In this document: in pieces, positions 42,350 to 50,307 of the stretch
How the letters are laid out: every line of letters starts with the position of its first letter
How positions within the stretch are numbered: position 1 is the stretch's first letter
NCBI RefSeq assembly: GCF_003201475.1
Contig: NZ_QJJK01000003.1
Span: forward strand, 124,001 to 188,000
From: Chelatococcus asaccharovorans
GTDB taxonomy: Bacteria > Pseudomonadota > Alphaproteobacteria > Rhizobiales > Beijerinckiaceae
Reading direction: 5' to 3'
DNA: 64,000 bases
The notes under the pieces: generated by a model
Seen by the model: only the letters and a program-made list of their open reading frames with translations
Databases searched by the model: none
Told to the model about the DNA's origin: nothing
Translations under genes and position numbers: made by a program

Positions 42350-42562
42350 ATGTCCATCGAACATATGAACCAAAAGCTTCGGGTCACCGGGGTGATCGAC
42401 GTGGTCGTGACCGAGACCGTCTCCGATGGCGACGGTGGCTGGGTCCGTTCAATCCGCATCTTCGGTCCGGCGGGAACATCAGCGCCGGCCGTGCTCGAAG
42501 TGGTACTCGGGTCTGCCGAGAAAGACAGCATCAACATCAAGACGCCGGAACTCGAATTCTAG
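42350..42562 (+). CDS. Small phage protein of unknown function
   Basis: 70 residues starting MSIEHMNQKLRVTGVIDVVV. All-strand character (WVRSIRIFGPAGTSAPAVLE). Last gene of the fibre block; a terminator follows. Family not recognised. Confidence 0.5.
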   Translation: MSIEHMNQKLRVTGVIDVVVTETVSDGDGGWVRSIRIFGPAGTSAPAVLEVVLGSAEKDSINIKTPELEF

Positions 42563-42613
42563 CGAATATTCGACCCTCAAAGTCAACGACAAGCATAACC
42601 TAATCCACGTTTG

Positions 42614-42644
42614 AGGCCGCCCTCACTAGGCGGCCTTTTCTTTT
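42614..42644 (+). terminator. Terminator-like hairpin before the sheath gene
   Basis: AGGCCGCC (42614-42621) pairs with GGCGGCCT (42629-42636), then TTTCTTTT. The sheath Shine-Dalgarno (TTGGAGG) begins inside the T-run. Confidence 0.75.
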
Positions 42645-42654
42645 GGAGGCCAGT

Positions 42655-44097
42655 ATGGCGACCCAATTCCTCCATGGACTCGAGACTCTCGAGATTTCGG
42701 ACGGCATCCGGCCCATCCAGACCGTGCGCTCGTCTGTCATCGGCATCATCGGCACAGCCCCGGACGCCGATGTGGAAAAGTTCCCTCTGGACGTACCCGT
42801 GCTCGTACTGAATCCGCGTGATGCGATTGATCTCGGGGTCGAGGGCACGCTGCCAGACGCGCTCCGCGCGATCCAGTCGCGCGTCTGGGCCTGGTGCATC
42901 GTCGTCCGCGTGACCGAGGGCGCCACGGCTCCTGAGACGATGTCCAACATCATCGGCGACGCCACCCAGATGACGGGGGTGAATGCCTTCCTCAAGAACA
43001 CCTCTCAGATCAGCGGCGTCGCGCCAGTCGGCCTCAAGCCGCGGATGCTGATCGCGCCGGGTTTCACCGGAGCCAGGCCGACCACGGGGGTGGCCGCGAT
43101 CAATGTCGGGGCAGGGGGGAGCGGTTACGTCCAGGGCACCACCACCGTGACTGTTGCGGCTGCTCCGGCTGGTGGCCGCACCGCAAAGGCGCATGCCGTC
43201 GTCGTAGCGGGCGCTGTTACGTCCATCGTCGTTGACGATCCAGGCTTCGGCTACTCAAGCGCTCCGACCATCACGATCGCCGGAGCGGGCACCTTGGCTA
43301 CCGCGACCGCCACATTGGGCGCGGTGAAGAACCCCGTTGTCGCGGCGCTGCTTAGCTTGGCGCCGCGCTTCCGCGCCACGGTCTGGGCTGACGGCCCCGG
43401 CACGACCCGTGGCGCCGCCGTGACCTTCGCGAGTGATTGGGGCTCCGATCGTCTTTACGTCATCGATCCGCTCGCCCAAGTCTGGGACGTCGCGACTTCT
43501 GCAGTCGTCGATGGCCCTGCGTCACCCCACGCGGTCGCTCAGCAGGCCTGGCTGGACAACAACCGTGGGTTCTGGTGGTCGGCGTCCAACCAGGAGCTTC
43601 TGAACGTTCTGGGCCCGTCGCGGCCGATCGACTTCCGGCCCAACGACCCGGATTGCGAAGCCAACTACCTGAACGAAATGAAGGTCGCGACCATCGTCGC
43701 CTACCAGGGCGTGCGCCTGTGGGGCAACCGCTCGACCTCGACCGACCCGATCTGGTCGTTCCTGTCCGTCCGCCGCACCGCGGATATGATCTACGAGAGC
43801 ATTGAAGCGAACATGCTCTGGGCCATCGACCGGCCCATCAGCAAGAACTCTTTGCTCGAGATCCAGGAGAGCGTCCGCGAGTATCTGCGGCACCTGCAGA
43901 TCAACGGCGCGATCGTGGGCGGGAATGCCTGGGTCGACCCGTCGATCAACACGCCAGCCCTTCTGCAGGCCGGACACGTCCATGTCGACTTCGACATTGA
44001 GCCGGCCGCGCCGATCGAGCGGCTGACCTTCCGGGCGCACCGGAACGCCACTTACTACGAAGAGCTCGTCGCGCAGGTCCAGCGCGCCGCGGCTTGA
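42655..44097 (+). CDS. Tail sheath protein with inserted surface domain
   Basis: 480 residues from ATG 42655 with TTGGAGG. GLETLEISDGIRPIQTVRSS then VIGIIGTAPDAD opens a typical contractile sheath, and the C-terminus (FRAHRNATYYEELVAQVQ) closes it. A repeat-like insertion of about 80 residues (GGSGYVQGTTTVTVAAAPAG and GFGYSSAPTITIAGAGT) interrupts the sheath near residue 150. Confidence 0.88.
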   Translation: MATQFLHGLETLEISDGIRPIQTVRSSVIGIIGTAPDADVEKFPLDVPVLVLNPRDAIDLGVEGTLPDALRAIQSRVWAWCIVVRVTEGATAPETMSNIIGDATQMTGVNAFLKNTSQISGVAPVGLKPRMLIAPGFTGARPTTGVAAINVGAGGSGYVQGTTTVTVAAAPAGGRTAKAHAVVVAGAVTSIVVDDPGFGYSSAPTITIAGAGTLATATATLGAVKNPVVAALLSLAPRFRATVWADGPGTTRGAAVTFASDWGSDRLYVIDPLAQVWDVATSAVVDGPASPHAVAQQAWLDNNRGFWWSASNQELLNVLGPSRPIDFRPNDPDCEANYLNEMKVATIVAYQGVRLWGNRSTSTDPIWSFLSVRRTADMIYESIEANMLWAIDRPISKNSLLEIQESVREYLRHLQINGAIVGGNAWVDPSINTPALLQAGHVHVDFDIEPAAPIERLTFRAHRNATYYEELVAQVQRAAA

Positions 44098-44122
44098 TCC
44101 TTAACGTCCCCAATCGTTTTTC

Positions 44123-44153
44123 GCCGCCCGTCCCTCCGGGCGGCTTCTCTTTT
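44123..44153 (+). terminator. Terminator-like hairpin between sheath and tube genes
   Basis: GCCGCCCG (44123-44130) with CGGGCGGC (44137-44144), then TTCTCTTTT. The tube-gene Shine-Dalgarno (TTTGGGAG) follows at once. Confidence 0.75.
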
Positions 44154-44164
44154 GGGAGTCCGCG

Positions 44165-44665
44165 ATGCGCGACGTCCTCCACAATATGTCGGTCTTCATT
44201 GATGGCGTCGGCCGCATTGGCGACGCGGCGACGGTTCGGCCGCCCGTCCTGACCATGCACATTGAAGACTTTATGGGCGGCGGCATGAATACGCCGCTCC
44301 CGGTGCATCTCGGAACGGAGAAACTCGGGGCCGAGATCGAGATGAATGGCGTCCATCGTCAGAGCTTCGCGCTCTTCGGCCTGGCGCCCGGCGTCATCAA
44401 GCCGTTCACCATTCACGGCGCACTTGCGTCTAGCGATGGCACAAAGATCGGCATCACGATGCATATGCGGGGCTTCATCGAGGAAATTGATGAAGGCGAC
44501 TGGGTCAACCAGGAGATCGCGAAGACCAACATCAAGCTCGCGCTCAATTACTATCGGCGTCTCGAGGAGGGCGTGGAGAAGCTCGAGATTGATGTGTTGC
44601 TCGGCACCATCAAGACGGACGGCATCGATCAGACCCAGTGGATGAAGGATCGCCTTTATTTGTGA
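44165..44665 (+). CDS. Major tail tube protein
   Basis: 166 residues starting MRDVLHNMSVFIDGVGRIGD. This N-terminus, the middle HLGTEKLGAEIEMNGVHRQS and the end YYRRLEEGVEKLEIDVLLGT are typical of P2 FII/Mu tube proteins. Forms the inner tube under the sheath. Confidence 0.88.
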   Translation: MRDVLHNMSVFIDGVGRIGDAATVRPPVLTMHIEDFMGGGMNTPLPVHLGTEKLGAEIEMNGVHRQSFALFGLAPGVIKPFTIHGALASSDGTKIGITMHMRGFIEEIDEGDWVNQEIAKTNIKLALNYYRRLEEGVEKLEIDVLLGTIKTDGIDQTQWMKDRLYL

Positions 44666-44707
44666 CCGCCGTTCCGGCATCCTCTCCACGAAACGGAGGG
44701 GGGAGGA

Positions 44708-45148
44708 ATGCGCAAATATCTGGTCGCGGCAGGTTGTTTTTTCTTCAGCCTCAGCTCGGCGCTGTCGGCAGAGCCGTGCTTTCGGAAGTTGGGCGCTAAA
44801 TCAAGCTTCGGATCTGACGCGCAGGTCAAACTGGTTCAGGAGCTTGCCCGGCGCCCCTGTGATGTCCTTGGCTTTTCCTTCAAATCGGGCACCCGAGAAA
44901 CACTCATTCTTGCAGACTTGCGCGAGGGTGAGTTGCGGAGGACCGCATCGGCTGGCGGCTCAGTGAGCTGGACTTCCTGGTCCGGGTTCACACGCGCGGA
45001 ACTGCTCGCCCTAGACCCAGCGAATGGCTTCGAGCTCCGCGGTTTCGTGGCATCAGGCGGGAAGGCGAAAATGCCGGCGGCCGGCCAAGCCATTCTCGAT
45101 CTCGCGGAGCGACTAAAACTACCGAGCGCGATGGTAGCGCCCTGGTAA
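44708..45148 (+). CDS. Secreted protein of unknown function, moron inside the tail operon
   Basis: 146 residues with a clear Sec signal (MRKYLVAAGCFFFSLSSALS, cleaved after SALSA). The mature part has two cysteines (PCFRK and RPCDVL) that could form a disulfide in the periplasm. GGAGGGGGGAGG precedes the ATG. It is not a virion gene in related phages. Possible lysogenic-conversion or exclusion factor. Confidence 0.6.
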   Translation: MRKYLVAAGCFFFSLSSALSAEPCFRKLGAKSSFGSDAQVKLVQELARRPCDVLGFSFKSGTRETLILADLREGELRRTASAGGSVSWTSWSGFTRAELLALDPANGFELRGFVASGGKAKMPAAGQAILDLAERLKLPSAMVAPW

Positions 45149-45174
45149 TCGTCCACCACGTCCCCAACCACAAG

Positions 45175-45203
45175 GCCCGCCACACGGCGGGCTTTTCGTT
45201 TTT
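45175..45203 (+). terminator. Terminator-like hairpin before the tail chaperone gene
   Basis: GCCCGCC (45175-45181), ACAC loop, GGCGGGC (45186-45192), then TTTTCGTTTTT and a TTGGAG ribosome site. Upstream ACGTCCCCAA is also found before the hairpin at 44123. Confidence 0.78.
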
Positions 45204-45214
45204 GGAGTTCCCTC

Positions 45215-45478
45215 ATGGAAACCTACACGCTCCTTGAGCCCATTACGTTCAACGGTGAGAACATCACCGTCCTGACCTACCGCCGCCCGAAGGGGCGCGA
45301 TCTCATCAAAATGGATCGTCCCGGCGTCACGGAATCCCAGAAAGTTTTGAACCTGCTGGTCGATCTCACCGAACGGCCCAAGGATCTCTTGCTGGAACTC
45401 GATGGGCGAGACTTCCTGCAGTTGTCCCAGAGCATCCTCCCTTTGTTGCAGCTGCCCCAGGAAACCTCGACGACGTGA
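45215..45478 (+). CDS. Tail assembly chaperone, zero frame (Mu gp41-like)
   Basis: 87 residues. METYTLLEPITFNGENITVL then TYRRPKGRDLI is typical of the Mu gp41/P2 gpE group. A CCCTTTG slippery heptamer (45439-45445) is in register with the frame 31 bases before the stop, and the -1 frame is open into the next short ORF. In this family a small share of ribosomes slips to make a longer chaperone. Confidence 0.8.
   Translation: METYTLLEPITFNGENITVLTYRRPKGRDLIKMDRPGVTESQKVLNLLVDLTERPKDLLLELDGRDFLQLSQSILPLLQLPQETSTT
45439..45445 (+). promoter_or_regulatory. -1 frameshift slippery heptamer CCCTTTG
   Basis: C CCT TTG in the zero frame fits X XXY YYZ. It joins the gp41-like frame to the 45478 frame; a shifted product would be 130 residues. 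Confidence 0.7.
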
Positions 45479-45606
45479 TGGCCGATGTCGCGTTCGCGTT
45501 CGGGGGCGGTTTCGGGGACGTCCGAGACCTCTCGATCGATGAGCTCCTGCGTCTGCATAAGCTGGGCATAGAGCGTCTGAAGATCACCGCCCGGAGAGTC
45601 TTTTGA
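45478..45606 (+). CDS. Tail chaperone -1 frame extension (gpE'/gp42-like)
   Basis: 42 residues from the ATG, or the C-terminal part of the 130-residue frameshift product. MADVAFAFGGGFGDVRDLSI then DELLRLHKLGIERL resembles the short gpE'-type segment (aromatic/glycine start, then a helix ending in IERL). In phages this part recruits the tape measure, which starts here with a 4-base overlap. Confidence 0.7.
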   Translation: MADVAFAFGGGFGDVRDLSIDELLRLHKLGIERLKITARRVF

Positions 45607-48266
45607 GCAACGTCGCTGAAATCCTCATTCGTCTGATCGATGAGGTCACAAAGCCGGCGAAGCAAGTCGCCAACGCCTTGAAGGGCGTCACTGACAGCGC
45701 TAACGGCGTCCAGAAGGCCACCGGGCCCTTGCAGCGGCTGCGAGACCGTCTCTCGGCGGCTATCCGGCCGGCATTGGAGCTCGGGCGGGCCTTGCGTCAA
45801 GCCGCAGCGACGCCCGTGCAATCGGGGCTTAATGGCCTCACGCTGCTCGCCCGTCAGTTCGATCGGGTGACCGCTTCAGCGCGCAGGATGGCGCAGGCTC
45901 TCCGCGAGAGCGGCATCTCGGCTCGGATGCTGAAGAGCGGCTTGACATCGCTATCGGCGGGAACGCGGCAGCTCGCGGGTGGAGCGCTGCGAGCCGGGGC
46001 GATCGGGACGACGATCTATCTCGGCAAAGTGGCTGGTGCTGTGGCGTTCGTCAAAACCCAGCTCATGGATACCCAGGTCGAGTTCGAGAAATACGGCGCT
46101 GTTCTGGAAGCCGTCACGAAATCGCCCGAGAAGGCCAAGACGGCCCTCCAGGCCATGTCAGACTTCGCCGCGCGCACTCCCTATGAGCTGGGCGAGGTCA
46201 CTGACGCTTTTGTGCGCCTGTCGTCTTACGGCGTCGTGAATGTCTCCAACATGGAGGATGCGATCAAGACGATGCGCGTCCTCGGTGATACCGCTGCCGC
46301 CATGGGCAAGACCTATGAGCAGGCGGTCGAGGCAATGTCGGACGCCCAGACCGGGCAAAATGAGCGCCTCAAGGAATTTGGCATCCTGGCGAACAAAGAG
46401 GGCAGCAAGGTTGCCTTCACCTTCACGGATGCGCTTGGAAAGCAGGTCACGCGATCGGTTAAAGCGAGCGACAGGAACGCGATCAAAAAGGCGCTGTTGG
46501 ACATCTTCGACAGCAAGTTCGCCGGCTCGATGGATAAGATGTCCCGCACTCTAGGCGGGATTCTGTCGAACCTCTCGGACACCTGGACCCGCTTCAAGCA
46601 GATGATCGTCGAGGCGGGCGTGGGCGATGAGATCAAGCGCCAGCTCCAGAGTATTCTCGACCTGTGGGATGATCTCAACAAGCAAGTGACCGCGCCGCTG
46701 CAAATCGGGGCTCCGCAATGGAGCCTCAACAAGAAGATGCCCTGGCAGCCGGACAACGTGAAACCAGAGGACACACCGACATTCCAGCCTCGGCAGGGCC
46801 CGTCTTCTTTTCCGATGGTCTCCGGGACCATGTCTTCCGGCTATCAGAGTGAGGCGACCGGTGCGCAGAAGCTGGCGCAGACGGTATCCGACGAAATCGT
46901 CAAGTCGCTCCGCCAGATCCGTGATGTCGTCATGGAGGTTTATGGAGCGTTCAACCAGCTCTACGGGATGCTCGACCGGGTCGCCAAAAGCCCCTTGGTC
47001 GACGCGGTTGGTGGGTGGCGGGCCGTGCTGGTCACGCTCCTGGCTCTCCCGATCTTGAGCTCAGGCATCCAGATGGGCGCCGGTCTCGTCATCATGGCTC
47101 TTGGCGTCTCCAAGCTCGCTGCGGCACTCGGCGTCCTGGGGGCAGGGGCTGCGTTGCAGGGCGTTGCCACTCTGAACACGCTCACGGCGGGCGGTCTCCT
47201 CGCGGGTCTTGGGAAATTCGCCTTGCTGGCGGGCAAGTTCATGCTAGTCGCCACCGCTATTGCAGCGGTGGTGACCAATTGGGAGAAGCTGGCCGCTATC
47301 TGGCAGAGCGACACCGGGATTTTCTCGAAGATCGACCAGAGTGTCGCGACGGTCGTGCGCCAGATGACGGATTGGACGGGCCAGCTCTTCGGTATCGAGG
47401 ATCTGTCAGGCAAGCTGGACGCCATCGAGGCCAAAATTGCTTCCTGGGGCGCGAGCGTGATCGCGCAAATCCGGTCAGTCTTCTCGATCGACCTCAGCGC
47501 CCTGGGTGCTGCCCTGATCAACAGCCTTTGGACCGGTATGAAAAAAGCCGGCGCGGCGCTCCTCGATTGGGCCAAGGGTCTCGCGGCCTCAATCAAAAAC
47601 GTGTTCTCGAACATCACGTTCAGCGCGACGCCGGCCACCCCGAATAGCGAACCGCCGAAAACCGCCCCCCAAAACGATCCCGCTGGGATATTTCGATCGA
47701 AGCCGCGGGTCTTGGGAGCGCCGGACTCTGACGCACCACCTGGCAAACAGGGAGCTCTTCCGGCGCTGCCGACTACGCTTGGCCAGGCGCCTGTGCCGGC
47801 ACCTACGCTCGCTCTGGCGATGGCGGTCCCGCAGATCAAGCCTCCCAGCCTATCCATCGCGCCCCCGTCCGTGACCGTGAGAGCGCCGGAGGTCGATCTA
47901 CCCGATGTGACAGCGGTTGTTCCGAAACCGCCTCCCCCGACCGTGCAGACGGTTGTGCCGAAGATCCCGCTCCCAGCGGTCCCCGCGCCGAACCTCACGG
48001 TCGAGCGCCCAGCAGCGCCGACGCTGACAGTCCCCGCCCCCGCGAGCCGGCCACAAAGTTCGTTGGCTTTCGACCCGGGGCAGGCACCCGCAGCGACCAA
48101 TGTCGAACCCGTGAGGCGCGAGTCCATCGATAACAACACGACCATCAATGTCACGGTCGATGCGCGCGGGGAGGGAGCGGACAACATCGCGCGCAAGATC
48201 GTGGCCGCAGTCGAGGGGCGCACGCGCCGGCTCAATGATGGTCTGAACGGTGGATCGTTCGCATGA
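45603..48266 (+). CDS. Tail tape measure protein
   Basis: 887 residues from TTG with GGAGAG upstream. Helical N-terminus (AEILIRLIDEVTKPAKQVAN then ALKGVTDSA). A central hydrophobic block (residues 480-570) and a long proline-rich tail (PPPPTVQTVVPKIPLPAVPA) are typical of tape measures, which set tail length and help DNA cross the membrane. Confidence 0.85.
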   Translation: MSNVAEILIRLIDEVTKPAKQVANALKGVTDSANGVQKATGPLQRLRDRLSAAIRPALELGRALRQAAATPVQSGLNGLTLLARQFDRVTASARRMAQALRESGISARMLKSGLTSLSAGTRQLAGGALRAGAIGTTIYLGKVAGAVAFVKTQLMDTQVEFEKYGAVLEAVTKSPEKAKTALQAMSDFAARTPYELGEVTDAFVRLSSYGVVNVSNMEDAIKTMRVLGDTAAAMGKTYEQAVEAMSDAQTGQNERLKEFGILANKEGSKVAFTFTDALGKQVTRSVKASDRNAIKKALLDIFDSKFAGSMDKMSRTLGGILSNLSDTWTRFKQMIVEAGVGDEIKRQLQSILDLWDDLNKQVTAPLQIGAPQWSLNKKMPWQPDNVKPEDTPTFQPRQGPSSFPMVSGTMSSGYQSEATGAQKLAQTVSDEIVKSLRQIRDVVMEVYGAFNQLYGMLDRVAKSPLVDAVGGWRAVLVTLLALPILSSGIQMGAGLVIMALGVSKLAAALGVLGAGAALQGVATLNTLTAGGLLAGLGKFALLAGKFMLVATAIAAVVTNWEKLAAIWQSDTGIFSKIDQSVATVVRQMTDWTGQLFGIEDLSGKLDAIEAKIASWGASVIAQIRSVFSIDLSALGAALINSLWTGMKKAGAALLDWAKGLAASIKNVFSNITFSATPATPNSEPPKTAPQNDPAGIFRSKPRVLGAPDSDAPPGKQGALPALPTTLGQAPVPAPTLALAMAVPQIKPPSLSIAPPSVTVRAPEVDLPDVTAVVPKPPPPTVQTVVPKIPLPAVPAPNLTVERPAAPTLTVPAPASRPQSSLAFDPGQAPAATNVEPVRRESIDNNTTINVTVDARGEGADNIARKIVAAVEGRTRRLNDGLNGGSFA

Positions 48267-48664
48267 GCACTATTCTGATGGGTCTTGGGCCCCACCGATT
48301 CGGTCTGGCTGCTGCGAATTATCAAGATCTGAAGAACCGGATCACCGCTCGCTGGCCCGCCAACAAGGTGATCGGCGCGCAGCCGATCTATCAGTTCCTG
48401 GGGCCGGACGACCATGAGCTCTCTCTTCAAGGGCTCATCTTCCCCGAGTGGATGTCAGGGTATGACGAGCTGTCAGCGTTGCGTGGAAGCGCGGCGGCAG
48501 GCTCGCTCTACAGCTTCGCCTCCAACTTGGGCGATGTGTTCGGCAACTGGATCATCCTTGGCGTGGAGAGCTCAGAAGCGCGCTTTAATCGGGGCGGTCT
48601 GCCTCGCCGTGTCGAGTTTTCGCTGCTGCTCGTAAAGGGCTCTTCGCGCTACGGAACCGCGTGA
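48263..48664 (+). CDS. Tail protein gpU
   Basis: 133 residues. MSTILMGLGPHRFGLAAANY and LGPDDHELSLQGLIFPEWM match P2 gpU, which caps the tail tube near the baseplate. Overlaps tape measure by 4 bases. Confidence 0.85.
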   Translation: MSTILMGLGPHRFGLAAANYQDLKNRITARWPANKVIGAQPIYQFLGPDDHELSLQGLIFPEWMSGYDELSALRGSAAAGSLYSFASNLGDVFGNWIILGVESSEARFNRGGLPRRVEFSLLLVKGSSRYGTA

Positions 48665-48873
48665 TGGCAGAAATCTATGTGACGAAGCCGGGCGATATGG
48701 TCGACCTCATCTGCCATAGGCGATTCGGCCATACGCGGGATCGCGTTGTCGAGAAGACCTTGGAGCTTAACCGCGGTCTCGCGGGGCTCAACCATCCCCT
48801 TCCCGCTGGTGTGACCATCGCTCTCCCGGAGATCAAGCCGTCACCGGTTCGTCGGGTCAGGCTTTACGACTGA
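48664..48873 (+). CDS. Tail protein gpX (LysM-like)
   Basis: 69 residues starting MAEIYVTKPGDMVDLICHRR. This is the P2 gpX/LysM-like small baseplate-hub protein. A GTG three bases earlier is in frame, but ATG is preferred. Shares a base with both neighbours. Confidence 0.8.
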   Translation: MAEIYVTKPGDMVDLICHRRFGHTRDRVVEKTLELNRGLAGLNHPLPAGVTIALPEIKPSPVRRVRLYD

Positions 48874-49889
48874 TGATCCCTACATTCTTCGTGCTGGTCG
48901 ACGGGACAGACGTCTCGGCGAACTTCGTCTCGCGGCTGGTGGAGCTGCGGATGACCGATGCGAGCGGGCGGGAAAGCGACTGCGTCACGATTCTGCTCGA
49001 CAATAAGGATCGGGAGTTGGTCGCGCCCCGCCGCGGCGCGTTGATGTATGCCGCGATCGGCTGGAATGGAAGCCATGACGTCGATGGCGAGTATATCGTC
49101 GAGTCGAGCGTGATCGAAGGGGGCGGCGAGCAGCCCTTCACCCTGAGTGTCGAAGGAAAATCGGCCGATCTGCGCGAAACGATCAAGCAGCACAGGACCG
49201 AGGACCACCAGAAAACGACCGTCGGCGCGCTTGTGAACAAGCTCGCTCAGCGCAATAGCCTGACGCCAGCCGTTGGGCAGGATCTCGCGTCGGTTGAGCT
49301 GGACTACCTGGGGCAGTCCGAGGAATCGGATATGCACTTGCTCTCTCGCCTGGCGCGGCGACTGGGTGCCGTTGCGGCTGTGAAGGATCGGCGACTTCTC
49401 TTCACGCGCAAAGGCTCGGGGCAGGGGGCCACCGGTACGTCACTCGGCAGTGCAACGGTCGTGCTGACCGACATTATATATCTGCGCTGCGCTGTGAAGG
49501 ACCGGCCCCGGTTCGGGAAGGTGCAGACGACCTATATGGATCGCGGCACAGGCCTGGAAAAGCTCTACACGAAAGAGTTCGGAGACGGCGGCCCGGATTT
49601 CTTCATTCGGCATCCCTTCTCGACCAAGGATGAGGCGGAGCGTGCAGCCGGCGCTCGCGCACGCGAACTCGAAACCGAGGGCAACACGCTCACGCTAACG
49701 CTCCACGGCCGAGGCGATATCGCCGCTGAGATGAAACTCAACGTCGTGGGCATTTGTCCCAACGCTGATGGGCAATGGTCTGTCGAGCGGGTCGAGCAGG
49801 TGCTCGATCAGTCTGGCTGGCGCACGGAAGTCGAGTGCACGCGAGACAAGGCGGACAAAGACGCCGGCGGCGACGAGAGCATCGAATAG
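48873..49889 (+). CDS. Baseplate hub protein gpD
   Basis: 338 residues. FFVLVDGTDVSANFVSRLVE then LRMTD, TLSVEGKSADLRETIKQHRT and DYLGQSEESDMHLLSRLARR fit the P2 gpD/VgrG-like hub. It joins the tail tube to the spike and is the last structural gene of this block. Confidence 0.88.
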   Translation: MIPTFFVLVDGTDVSANFVSRLVELRMTDASGRESDCVTILLDNKDRELVAPRRGALMYAAIGWNGSHDVDGEYIVESSVIEGGGEQPFTLSVEGKSADLRETIKQHRTEDHQKTTVGALVNKLAQRNSLTPAVGQDLASVELDYLGQSEESDMHLLSRLARRLGAVAAVKDRRLLFTRKGSGQGATGTSLGSATVVLTDIIYLRCAVKDRPRFGKVQTTYMDRGTGLEKLYTKEFGDGGPDFFIRHPFSTKDEAERAAGARARELETEGNTLTLTLHGRGDIAAEMKLNVVGICPNADGQWSVERVEQVLDQSGWRTEVECTRDKADKDAGGDESIE

Positions 49890-49943
49890 TCCAACCGTTT
49901 GCCAGAACTCGCCTGGGGACGGCGGGTCGCCGGCTTGCCGGCG

Positions 49944-49975
49944 GGCCTGGGCGTGTTGAGGGACGCGCCCAGGCC
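49944..49975 (+). repeat. Inverted repeat after the hub gene
   Basis: GGCCTGGGCG and its exact complement enclose a 12-nt loop (49954-49965). No T-run. May stabilise the late mRNA between the hub and the tip/lysis block. Confidence 0.45.
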
Positions 49976-49998
49976 GAACCAACCAGCGGAAAAATCCC

Positions 49999-50307
49999 AT
50001 GCCGAAAGCATACATCGAGTTCGGGACTGCGGTACGCAGCGCCCCGCCGCTTCACGATGCCGTGCCGCGCGTCACCGAAGCGCTCTCCATCTCGTCATCC
50101 GCGGCGGTCTCCACCAACGCGGCAGGCAAAGCTCAGTCCCGCGGATTCAACGTGGTCCGCATCACCGTTGATGCCGATTGCTGGTTGGCGTTCGGGCCGA
50201 CCCCCAACGTCGACAATGCGAACCTGCGTCGCGTCCTTTTGGCGAACAGCTCAATGGATGTGCTCCTCCCCGAGGGGCACAAGGTCGCGGTGAAAGCGCT
50301 CGTCTGA
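49999..50307 (+). CDS. Phage structural protein of unknown function
   Basis: 102 residues starting MPKAYIEFGTAVRSAPPLHD. All-strand, resembles small decoration or lectin-like proteins but no family is recognised. CAGCGGAAAAATCCC precedes the ATG. It shares a base with the GDPD-protein start. Confidence 0.5.
   Translation: MPKAYIEFGTAVRSAPPLHDAVPRVTEALSISSSAAVSTNAAGKAQSRGFNVVRITVDADCWLAFGPTPNVDNANLRRVLLANSSMDVLLPEGHKVAVKALV

Noticed and set aside
46961-48430. 489-residue open frame on the - strand over tape measure
   Set aside because: Shadow frame; Ala/Pro/Ser-rich low-complexity translation caused by the proline-rich tape measure tail.
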